Shown: positions 1 through 6,412 of the stretch, one piece after another
Layout of the letters: each line of letters opens with the position of its first letter
How positions within the stretch are numbered: position 1 is the first letter of the stretch
From: Fimbriimonadales bacterium
Lineage (GTDB): Bacteria; Armatimonadota; Fimbriimonadia; Fimbriimonadales; Fimbriimonadaceae
Assembly: GCA_026392145.1 (NCBI GenBank)
Contig: JAPLCS010000224.1
Location: 1 to 9,311 of the forward strand
DNA: 9,311 nt
Direction: 5' to 3'
Notes under the pieces: generated by a model
What the model was told of the DNA's origin: nothing
Databases searched by the model: none
The model's input: the letters and a program-made list of their open reading frames with translations, nothing else
Translations under genes and position numbers: made by a program

Positions 1-617
1 CGTTTAGAGATATGGATGGATTGTGGGAGGGATACAACGTTGAGGAAGTTTGTACCCCTCAGGCAGTAAAGAAGAATCCCGCAATGGTTTTGGCTTTTTA
101 TAATTTAAGGCGCAAAGCTGTTGCCGAAGCACAGCCCAATTCGGCTCATTTTGCACTCGCTGATTTAGAGCAGTTTCACGAAGTTCGGATTATCACTCAG
201 AACATTGATGACTTACATGAGCGCGCAGGAAGCACAAGGATTCTCCACTTGCACGGTGAAATTTTTGTCGGCCGAAGTGTTGAAGATTCAGAACTTCGTC
301 AAGAAATTCGAGGGGACATTAAAGTTGGTGATTTGGCTAGCGACGGTGCTCAACTCCGACCGCATATCTGCTTTTTTCAAGAGACACCGTTTTATTGGGA
401 TACCGCGCTTCAGTGGGTGACTGAGTGCGATGAATTTGTTGTCATAGGAACTTCTCTCAACGTTTATCCTGCTGCTGGGCTGGTTGACATTGCACGCAAC
501 AAGCCGATTACGATCATTGATCCCAACCCTCCTTCGCGTATTGGTGTTTCAACCATTGCACTTCCTGCAACAGAAGGGGTTCCACTTTACATCAAGAAGC
601 TACTTGAGTTGGGATAG
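1..617 (+). CDS. cobB: NAD-dependent protein deacylase, class III sirtuin (CobB/SIRT5-like), 5' end outside window
   Basis: Sirtuins remove acyl groups from lysine using NAD+ and act in the cytoplasm. The frame is open to the left edge (first whole codon at 3). It begins in the FRD of the GAGxS...TFRD motif, so the Rossmann start lies outside the window and the ATG at 12 is an internal Met. Visible motifs: DGLWE; FYNLR (about 96-110), which holds the YxxR pair that SIRT5 and CobB use to bind acidic acyl groups; TQNIDDLHERAG (195-230); HLHGE with the catalytic His at 252-254; RPHICFF; and GTSLNVYPAAG in the NAD-binding fold. YxxR suggests a desuccinylase/demalonylase as well as deacetylase. 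The stretch between HGE and RPH has no cysteine, so the zinc ribbon is absent, and the usual FGE after RPH reads FQE. The 3' end overlaps the convergent protease gene by 18 bp. Family is sure; substrate range is inferred. Confidence 0.93.
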   Translation, partial: FRDMDGLWEGYNVEEVCTPQAVKKNPAMVLAFYNLRRKAVAEAQPNSAHFALADLEQFHEVRIITQNIDDLHERAGSTRILHLHGEIFVGRSVEDSELRQEIRGDIKVGDLASDGAQLRPHICFFQETPFYWDTALQWVTECDEFVVIGTSLNVYPAAGLVDIARNKPITIIDPNPPSRIGVSTIALPATEGVPLYIKKLLELG

Positions 618-1820
618 GTTGAATAGGGGTTTCCGTTTGAGCGTGGCTTTGTAAAGGTCGCCTTTTCGGCTAAGAGTGAGTTGCACTTCGGAATCAATTC
701 TGCCTTTGAACTGGTTATTGAGGCGCTCAAATCCCATATTGCCTTGCTCAACTCCATCAATTGCCAAGAGATTATCGCCAACTTTGATTCCTGCCTCGGC
801 AGCTGGCCCTTTGTTAACGGCTTGTACGACGCGCCAATACTTTGATTTTGCGTCCCATGCGCATCTGACACCCGCATCTCCGGGTTCCTCATCTTTCACC
901 TTGCCAGTGAAGTTCTCTAACCAGACTCTCCGACGTGCATAGTCAATCGTGATGTTGAAGTTCTTGAGGAAACCAAATCCGATGGTTACATCGCCATCGG
1001 CATCTGATTTGGGGAGATCAATAATATCGAAAATGGGGGCTTCTACAGGGACACCAAAAATTGTCACGTCTGGCATTTTAATGCTGAAGCTATCGACGGT
1101 TCCCGACGCGACTCCTGAGATTGTCATGAAGTCTGGCTTTTTGCTGATTGGCCAAATTCCTAGACGATCTAACACTTCTTTGTGAGTGGTTGCATAAAAG
1201 GAGTTTCCCGTATCGAGGGCTAACACCATTGATCCTGTCTTTGTTTTGACAAGCATTTCAAGTGAGTTGAAACCCGACGGAAGCAGTTTAGCTAAGAACG
1301 TTTTTTTGTTATCAGGAACCTTTTTAGTGATGTCGTAGGAATTTGGATAGAATCGAAACTTCTTATTTTCAAAGTTGATTTCGGTGATTGTATTTTTAAT
1401 CACCGATAGGCCCATGATTCCGTCGCAGTGCATTCCATAGTTCAAGCTGTTATCTGCACCTGGTTGCATTACTGCCAATGCAGTGTCCTCAACTGGAATC
1501 TTTTCCTCACCCAGGTACAGCGATTTGATCTTGACGGCATCAACTTCTAGAACGCCGACAAAGTCTTTCAGACTCATTTTTTGGTCGGCTTTTCCTAAAT
1601 TGATGCCAGAGTCGCACACAACATAACCACCGAATCCGGTGTCGAACATAAACGAAAGATTCTTGCCGTTCACTTTGGCGTCAACAATCATTGCGGTTTC
1701 GGTTGTACGAAAAGGTGTTTCAACAATTGACACTCCTTGAGCCACTCCACCTGATGGAGTGGCTGCCGAAGGGGTAGGTTGCATCGTGCAACTTAATAGC
1801 AAAGCGAGTGCTGAAGTCAT
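600..1820 (-). CDS. Putative lipoprotein: two-domain aspartyl protease with C-terminal PDZ
   Basis: The 406-residue product has two aspartyl-protease halves. Each has a DTG triad (D60-G62 in FDTGFGG; D203-G205 in LALDTGNS) followed by a hydrophobic-hydrophobic-Gly segment (DGIMGL near 133; VTIGFGFL near 279) and a beta-strand end. This matches the bacterial retropepsin-like Asp_protease_2 family fused in tandem, pepsin-style. Residues about 325-395 form a PDZ domain (PAAEAGIKVGDNLLAIDG), which in such enzymes binds peptide C-termini. MTSALALLLSC resembles a lipobox at Cys11, followed by a Pro/Thr/Ser-rich linker, so the mature protein should be extracytoplasmic and membrane-anchored. The signal is odd: very short and with no positive charge. 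The ATG at 1820 is nevertheless the only normal start, because a TAA lies nine codons upstream in frame, and no clear Shine-Dalgarno is visible. It lies 41 nt downstream of the TPR gene, probably in one transcript. The natural substrate is unknown. Confidence 0.85.
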   Translation of the reverse strand: MTSALALLLSCTMQPTPSAATPSGGVAQGVSIVETPFRTTETAMIVDAKVNGKNLSFMFDTGFGGYVVCDSGINLGKADQKMSLKDFVGVLEVDAVKIKSLYLGEEKIPVEDTALAVMQPGADNSLNYGMHCDGIMGLSVIKNTITEINFENKKFRFYPNSYDITKKVPDNKKTFLAKLLPSGFNSLEMLVKTKTGSMVLALDTGNSFYATTHKEVLDRLGIWPISKKPDFMTISGVASGTVDSFSIKMPDVTIFGVPVEAPIFDIIDLPKSDADGDVTIGFGFLKNFNITIDYARRRVWLENFTGKVKDEEPGDAGVRCAWDAKSKYWRVVQAVNKGPAAEAGIKVGDNLLAIDGVEQGNMGFERLNNQFKGRIDSEVQLTLSRKGDLYKATLKRKPLFNLSQLK

Positions 1821-1861
1821 GATCGTAATATCTCTGACGTTTGATTAGTGCCGATTAATTC

Positions 1862-2647
1862 CTATTTTCTGCCGGTTAACAAATAAATAGGAAGGGTTAC
1901 AAATCCCAGTCCGCAACAGCTACAAGGAATATGAGCAATTAGCCAGACCATGCTTCCTCTTCGATGAACTAAATCGAGAATCATATAGATAATGACCCCA
2001 AAGTTCGCCGCATAACCAAGAATCTGGAGGAGCGGATTTTGAAACTTTGAGGCAAGGTCGTTTATCTTTGCTTGGTCACCAGATTGAGAGACTTTAATCA
2101 GTTCAGTCATGTTTGGAAGCATGATTGCGAGTGACCAAACAAAGAGACCAAGTGCTAATGCGGTTAGTAACCAGCCGATGACTGTCCAAGTGGAGCCCAA
2201 TTTTGTAATGAAAGGGAGTCCTGCTGGTGCAGTTTCAAACTGTGATGCTGCTTCCCTTGCGTATCCTGAGAATCCATTTTGAACATCGACTGCTTGAGGC
2301 ATTCTGCTTAGGAGGTCCATAGCACCTGCATGCTGTGGTTCCAACTCTAGGGCTTGGTTACAAAGGATTCTAGCGGTTTCTGCATTCCCGCTGTTAAACT
2401 CGTGGACTGCTGCGTTGTACCTAACTTTTGCGTCTGTTGGGTTGATATTAACCGCTTGGACAAAAGCCTGACTGGCTTCGCTTCTGTTTCCAAGTTGGCT
2501 CAGAGCCACTGCTTCGATTAACTTGGCTTCCCCGTGGTTTGGGTCAATAATCAGAACCGCACGCGCTTTGCTGAGGGCGTCATCGAACTTAGAGGCGTTA
2601 ATGGCATCGGTAGCCTCACTGAGTAAAGATATGATTTCGTTGCTCAT
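1862..2647 (-). CDS. TPR-repeat membrane protein of unknown function
   Basis: The 261-residue product starts with about three tetratricopeptide repeats (residues about 5-105), shown by the A..LL...P....A and N.G....A......AL.L.P patterns (for example ALELEPQHAGAM). TPRs are helical scaffolds for protein-protein contact. A linker (106-150) leads to hydrophobic helices at about 154-177 and 206-228, and probably a third at 233-257. The last carries a PCSCCGLG cluster with three cysteines. There is no signal peptide, so the TPR part is probably cytoplasmic and held at the membrane by its C-terminus, although topology depends on whether there are two or three helices. The ATG at 2645-2647 has no strong Shine-Dalgarno. 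The protein sits upstream of the aspartyl-protease lipoprotein with a 41-nt gap, suggesting an operon and perhaps a shared envelope role. I recognise no named family for the membrane part. Confidence 0.75.
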   Translation of the reverse strand: MSNEIISLLSEATDAINASKFDDALSKARAVLIIDPNHGEAKLIEAVALSQLGNRSEASQAFVQAVNINPTDAKVRYNAAVHEFNSGNAETARILCNQALELEPQHAGAMDLLSRMPQAVDVQNGFSGYAREAASQFETAPAGLPFITKLGSTWTVIGWLLTALALGLFVWSLAIMLPNMTELIKVSQSGDQAKINDLASKFQNPLLQILGYAANFGVIIYMILDLVHRRGSMVWLIAHIPCSCCGLGFVTLPIYLLTGRK

Positions 2648-2673
2648 TTGTCATCACATAATACTTGGGAGTA

Positions 2674-2702
2674 GCGACAGAGGGTTTCATTTTCTGTATA
2701 CT
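2674..2702 (+). promoter_or_regulatory. Candidate sigma70-type promoter for the liv operon
   Basis: GCGACA (2674-2679, four of six matches to TTGACA) is followed after exactly 17 nt by TATACT (2697-2702, five of six matches to TATAAT). Transcription would start near 2709 and leave a leader of about 75 nt before livK. This is the best promoter-like pair in the 136-nt divergent region. For the minus-strand TPR gene I see only a lone TATTAT (2663-2658) without a matching -35, so its promoter is unresolved. Confidence 0.5.
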
Positions 2703-2749
2703 CTGCGAACTTGTGAGTGTTGTTATAGGTTCTTAACGTTTGAGCCTGT

Positions 2750-2767
2750 TATCGAAACTCCTCGATA
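2750..2767. repeat. Perfect 6-bp inverted repeat in livK leader
   Basis: TATCGA - AACTCC - TCGATA is a perfect 6+6 inverted repeat with a 6-nt spacer. It lies between the candidate promoter and the livK ribosome-binding site at 2773. It could be an operator half-site pair for a regulator of the transporter, or a small RNA hairpin near the site where ribosomes bind. No run of T follows, so it is not a terminator. Confidence 0.35.
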
Positions 2768-2772
2768 TGGTT

Positions 2773-2779
2773 AGGGTGA
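2773..2779 (+). promoter_or_regulatory. Ribosome-binding site fixing the livK GTG start
   Basis: AGGGTGA ends 4 nt before GTG 2784, a good distance for the GGTGA part of the anti-Shine-Dalgarno pairing. The next possible start, ATG at 2799, has only CAGTGG in front. This favours GTG although the ATG would give a more compact lipoprotein signal. Confidence 0.6.
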
Positions 2780-2783
2780 AACA

Positions 2784-4034
2784 GTGAATTTACAGTGGAT
2801 GAAATCAAACCAATTGACCGCTTTGGCTCTCGGCGTAGTTTTTAGTAGTGTCCTAGTCGGATGCGGTTCCAACTCAAGCAGCAATGCACCAGAAGGAACT
2901 ACCGGTACTTCTGCTTCCAATAACACCACTCCTCAGGGTGATGTGATTAAGGTTGGAATTGTGGCTAGTGTAAGTGGTGACAATAAGCCATGGGGCGATG
3001 ACCAAAAAGAAGGGGCTGATCTTGCCGTCAAGGAATTTAATGATGCTGGTGGTTTAGGCGGCAAAAAAGTTGAACTGATTCTTGGCGACTCTGGTTCCAA
3101 ACCCGAGCAAGCAAAGACCGCGGCAGAAAAAATTCTTTCGGAAGGCGTTATTGGAATTGTAGGAGAAGTCTCTAGCGGAAATACTATTCAGATTGCTAAC
3201 TCTGCTCGAAGCAAGGGTGTTCCAGTTGTCGCTGTAGGTGCTACCAGAACCGACTTGACGAACGATGGTGGCGTGTGGCGAGTTTGCTACACTGATGCTT
3301 TCCAAGGTCCAGTGATGGCTAAGTTTGCCTATGACAAACTTAGATTGAGAAAGGTTGCTGTTATGACAGATATGAACCTTCCTTACTCACAAGGTTTGTC
3401 TGAAAGCTTTGTGTCTAAGTTCAAAGAGCTCGGTGGTGAAATTGTCAAGACCGTGTCTTACGAATCGGGCGGGAAGCAAGCTCCTGAATATTCAGCTCAG
3501 TTGACCGAAGTTAAGGCAGCTAATCCTGACGGAATGTTCTGCAGTGGCTACTTCACTGAAGTAGGACCTATCGCGCTCCAAGCAAAGAAAGCTGGTTTGA
3601 ACGTTAAGCTGATGGGTGGGGACGGATGGGACAGCGATCAGCTCCTCGTTAGCGGGGGCGACGCTATTCTTGGTGGATACTTCTGCAATCACTATAACAG
3701 CGGAGATAACCGACCCCAAGTTGGCGAATTCTTGAAGAAATGGAGAGCGTCTCATGGCGGTAAGGATCCATCCACCACCATGGCTGCTTTGGGCTATGAC
3801 GCAACCGCTTTGTTGCTTGATGCGTTGAAGCGAGCTAAGTCAGTTGATCCGAAGGGTCTCAGTGAAGCGATCGAAGCTACCGATGGATTCAAGGCAGTAT
3901 CCGGCGATATTACTTTGAAGGGTATGAAAGGTAACCCAAACAAGCGAGCAATCATTGTTGAAGTGACCAAGAAGGATGCTTCTGGCAACTGGCAAAAGTT
4001 TGCCTTCGACTACACTCCTGAGACAATCAAGTAA
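2784..4034 (+). CDS. livK: Branched-chain amino-acid ABC transporter substrate-binding lipoprotein (LivK/LivJ family)
   Basis: This protein captures the amino acid outside the cytoplasmic membrane and delivers it to LivH/LivM. The 416-residue product has a lipoprotein signal ending in LVGC with Cys27, then a Ser/Thr/Asn-rich flexible tether (28-52). A two-lobed type I periplasmic-binding fold follows (about 54-410): VIKVGIVASVSG opening strand, DDQKEGADLAVKEFND, GVIGIVGEVSSGNT with the Ser pair at 120-121 that usually contacts the ligand carboxylate, VGATRTDLT, YSQGLSESF, GGDGWDSDQLL and LGYDATALLLDAL. The start is GTG, chosen by its Shine-Dalgarno. The TAA stop directly abuts the livH GTG. 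It is first in the livKHMG operon, as expected for the most abundant component. The exact ligand (Leu/Ile/Val, another amino acid or amide) cannot be read from the sequence. Confidence 0.93.
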   Translation: MNLQWMKSNQLTALALGVVFSSVLVGCGSNSSSNAPEGTTGTSASNNTTPQGDVIKVGIVASVSGDNKPWGDDQKEGADLAVKEFNDAGGLGGKKVELILGDSGSKPEQAKTAAEKILSEGVIGIVGEVSSGNTIQIANSARSKGVPVVAVGATRTDLTNDGGVWRVCYTDAFQGPVMAKFAYDKLRLRKVAVMTDMNLPYSQGLSESFVSKFKELGGEIVKTVSYESGGKQAPEYSAQLTEVKAANPDGMFCSGYFTEVGPIALQAKKAGLNVKLMGGDGWDSDQLLVSGGDAILGGYFCNHYNSGDNRPQVGEFLKKWRASHGGKDPSTTMAALGYDATALLLDALKRAKSVDPKGLSEAIEATDGFKAVSGDITLKGMKGNPNKRAIIVEVTKKDASGNWQKFAFDYTPETIK

Positions 4035-5207
4035 GTGGTAAGCCTGCTGTCACTCCCAATCGCAAGCGTTGACTTTACAACGCTTCCCCAGCAACTTGTA
4101 AATGGCCTCCTTCTGGGGGCCATTTACGCGCTCATTGCACTTGGATACACCATGGTGTACGGAGTTCTAAAGTTGATCAACTTTGCTCATGGTGAAGTTT
4201 TTATGCTGGGATCTTACGGTGCCTTGTTTACTGCTTGGGCACTTGGTTTTGGACCCAATGGAAATGCTGCTCAAGGCAGTTTGTTGACCTTGGTTCTTAT
4301 GCTTTTGGGAGCGATGGCAGTATCTGGCAGTATGGGACTGGTCATCGAACGGTTTGCTTACCGACCTATTCGCAATCACCCAAGAATTGCCTCACTCATT
4401 ACCGCAATCGGTCTTTCCTTGTTACTGCAATACGGTGGTCAGGTTTTCATTCTCGAGGGCAAGAAACAGTCCATACCCGAGAAAGTCAGTCCATATCAGT
4501 CGAATATTGATATCAACATTGTTAAGCCGAACGAAAAGCTTTTAGAAGAAGCAAAGGCACTTCAGCCAAAACTTGACGCAGCTACCGCTGCTTTTAAAGA
4601 AAAACTAAAGACGGAAAAGAGTGAATTTGACTTGTCTCCTCAGGGTGAGTTGTTACGGGATGAAGTTGATAAGCTGACTAAGGAACAGAGAAAACTGCAA
4701 GACGATTCTAAGAAGGGATCAGTCTTAGTGCAGATCGCTCAGGGAAAGCTCATTATGTTAGCTTTCACGCTTGTGCTCATGGCGGGACTTACTTACCTAG
4801 TTATGAAAACTAAGATGGGACGAGCGATGCGAGCTGTTTCTCAAGATTTTAATGCTGCGTCTCTGATGGGCATCAACATCAACACCGTTATTAGTTTTAC
4901 GTTCTTTTTGGGTTCGGTACTCGCAGGTGCGGGAGCGATGATGTACTCCACTTTCCAAAGTGCTCCCATTGATACGTTCTCCGGAATGGCGCCAGGGGTG
5001 AAGGCATTTGTTGCCGCGGTTCTTGGAGGAATTGGAAATATCCCTGGAGCTGTTCTCGGGGGCATTATTATGGGAATCGCTGAAAACTTGGTAAGTTGGG
5101 CGGGATATTCAAACTATCGCGATGCGATCGCTTTTGTCATCCTTATCTCGGTTCTTCTTTTCCGTCCGGGTGGCATTCTTGGTTCAAATAAGGTGGAGAA
5201 AGTTTAA
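4035..5207 (+). CDS. livH: Branched-chain amino-acid ABC transporter permease LivH, with large external-loop insertion
   Basis: LivH is one of two membrane subunits forming the translocation path. Family hallmarks: LVNGLLLGAIYALIALGYTMVYG (split at 21-43), LKLINFAHGEVFMLG (45-59), RFAYRPIRNHPRIASLITAIG, GRAMRAVSQDFNAASLMGI (262-280, the cytoplasmic ATPase-facing loop), KAFVAAVLGGIGNIPGAVLGG and the ending VLLFRPGGILG. The product has 390 residues where typical LivH has about 290-310. The excess is a hydrophilic stretch (about 141-235) with two charged helices, 166-194 and 202-226, of coiled-coil character. It lies between LITAIGLSLLLQYGG and the helix before GRAMRA, so it should face outside, towards LivK. 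The start is GTG directly after the livK TAA, with no evident Shine-Dalgarno of its own, so translation is probably coupled. A slightly later start is possible. It overlaps livM by 1 nt. Confidence 0.92.
   Translation: MVSLLSLPIASVDFTTLPQQLVNGLLLGAIYALIALGYTMVYGVLKLINFAHGEVFMLGSYGALFTAWALGFGPNGNAAQGSLLTLVLMLLGAMAVSGSMGLVIERFAYRPIRNHPRIASLITAIGLSLLLQYGGQVFILEGKKQSIPEKVSPYQSNIDINIVKPNEKLLEEAKALQPKLDAATAAFKEKLKTEKSEFDLSPQGELLRDEVDKLTKEQRKLQDDSKKGSVLVQIAQGKLIMLAFTLVLMAGLTYLVMKTKMGRAMRAVSQDFNAASLMGININTVISFTFFLGSVLAGAGAMMYSTFQSAPIDTFSGMAPGVKAFVAAVLGGIGNIPGAVLGGIIMGIAENLVSWAGYSNYRDAIAFVILISVLLFRPGGILGSNKVEKV
5191..5198 (+). promoter_or_regulatory. Ribosome-binding site of livM
   Basis: AGGTGGAG lies inside the end of livH, 8 nt before the livM ATG at 5207, which itself overlaps the livH stop as TAATG. 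This supports the chosen start and coupled translation. Confidence 0.7.
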
Positions 5208-6412
5208 TGATCTGGGCACGAAATCGAATCATTAGCTTAGTCATTGGCTTTTTAGGGCTGGTCTTGTTTGATAAATTTATCTTGGGACTCTCGGCTAGTT
5301 ACGACTACGTGAAAATTGTTGTGATGATGTGTGGGGTTTTTGTCACTTTAGCGGTGAGTTTGAACCTGATCAACGGCATCACTGGGCAGTTTAGTATTGG
5401 TCATGCCGCCTTCTTCCAAGTAGGTGCCTACACATGCGCTCTTCTTTCGAGTAGCGTGTTTCAAAGCTTTTCTCAAAAGCAGCCTGTTCTTTGGTTGCTG
5501 TTTGCGGCTTTGTTTGGTGCGATTGGAGCGGCGATAGCTGGGTTCATTATTGGGCTTCCCTCTTTGAGGCTCAAAGGTGACTACCTTGCGGTGGTGACGC
5601 TCGGATTTGGGGAGATCATATCTATTATCGTTAGAAATCAGAAGGCTCTTGGAGAAGCCTATGGTAAGCCTGTGGACAAGATTCATTCAGTGTTCATGGT
5701 GTGGGGACTTGCTGTTCTTGCGATTGCGGTTTGTAGAAACCTGCTGAAGACCGCTCATGGTCTTTCGTTTTTAGCGGTGCGTGAGGATGAAGTTGCTTCT
5801 TCTGCGATGGGCGTGAATGTAACGAAAATTAAGGTCACGGCATTCGTGATCGGTTCTGCCTTTGCTGGTGCCGCAGGCGCACTTATGGCACACACTAAGG
5901 CGTTTGTTACACCGCAGGACTTCTCGATGGATGTCAGCTTTATTATCTTGACTATGGTGGTTTTAGGTGGGACTGGATCGATTACTGGTTCTGTAATCGC
6001 AGCGATAATTTTCTACATCATTCCTGAGAAGATGAGAGACTTGCCTCCTTCTATTCCAATGCATGTTCCTGTTGCGGCATTGTTTGGAATCATCGCAGCA
6101 GTGATTGGGATGAGAGCGGTTCAGCAGAAAATTCACGATGAAAAGCTGAAGGCGGCAGGGTTGTATGTGCTTTCTATGATTGGTGGTACGATCGTCGCCT
6201 TTATGCTTAATTTGCTGCTCAAGGCAGTACCGCCACTTCAAGCAACTATTATTGGGTCTAACCTAAGAATGCCAGTTCTTGCTATTACTCTTGTTGTGTT
6301 GATGCTATTGAGACCACAGGGAATTTTTGGACATCACGAATTCAGTTTAGATTGGGTGAAGGGATTATTTAAGCGAAAGTCAGTAGCTACCTCAGGAGGA
6401 ATAGCACAATGA
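5207..6412 (+). CDS. livM: Branched-chain amino-acid ABC transporter permease LivM, with extra helices
   Basis: LivM is the second permease subunit of the importer. Typical motifs: LAVSLNLINGITGQFSIGHAAFFQVGAY (split at 48-75), LPSLRLKGDYLAVVTLGFGEII (117-138), VREDEVASSAMGVNVTKIKVTAF (191-213, the ATPase-facing loop), FAGAAGALMAH, MVVLGGTGSITGSVIAA and the terminal LMLLRPQGIFG (365-375). Two departures stand out. The LTGGxxG loop that normally follows the GFGEII helix is missing (around 146-166 the text is LGEAYGKPVDKI and then hydrophobic). Between IIPEK and the last helix there are about 70 extra residues (276-345) carrying two hydrophobic spans (about 286-304 and 318-339) joined by a charged loop. 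The product has 401 residues; most LivM proteins have 300-350, though E. coli LivM is long because of its N-terminus. ATG start; ATGA overlap with livG. Confidence 0.92.
   Translation: MIWARNRIISLVIGFLGLVLFDKFILGLSASYDYVKIVVMMCGVFVTLAVSLNLINGITGQFSIGHAAFFQVGAYTCALLSSSVFQSFSQKQPVLWLLFAALFGAIGAAIAGFIIGLPSLRLKGDYLAVVTLGFGEIISIIVRNQKALGEAYGKPVDKIHSVFMVWGLAVLAIAVCRNLLKTAHGLSFLAVREDEVASSAMGVNVTKIKVTAFVIGSAFAGAAGALMAHTKAFVTPQDFSMDVSFIILTMVVLGGTGSITGSVIAAIIFYIIPEKMRDLPPSIPMHVPVAALFGIIAAVIGMRAVQQKIHDEKLKAAGLYVLSMIGGTIVAFMLNLLLKAVPPLQATIIGSNLRMPVLAITLVVLMLLRPQGIFGHHEFSLDWVKGLFKRKSVATSGGIAQ
6394..6399 (+). promoter_or_regulatory. Ribosome-binding site of livG
   Basis: A perfect AGGAGG sits 9 nt before the livG ATG at 6409, inside the last codons of livM. 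It is the strongest Shine-Dalgarno in the window and fixes the livG start. Confidence 0.8.

Larger units (their letters stand above)
2740..2787 (+). other. Possible Leu/Val-containing leader mini-ORF upstream of livK
   Basis: A 15-codon frame starting with TTG reads LSLLSKLLDMVRVKQ and then TGA. Its stop overlaps the livK GTG as GTGA. Beyond the TTG start it holds four Leu codons and two Val codons, tempting for a leader ahead of a branched-chain amino-acid transporter. Against it, the start is TTG with only a weak AGG at 2727-2729, an in-frame TAA lies just upstream, and I see no terminator/antiterminator pair. A shorter ATG start at 2767 exists in the same frame. It may be chance. Confidence 0.15.

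Noticed and set aside
587..892. Minus-strand open frame of 101 codons
   Set aside because: It is a shadow inside the PDZ-encoding end of the aspartyl-protease gene.
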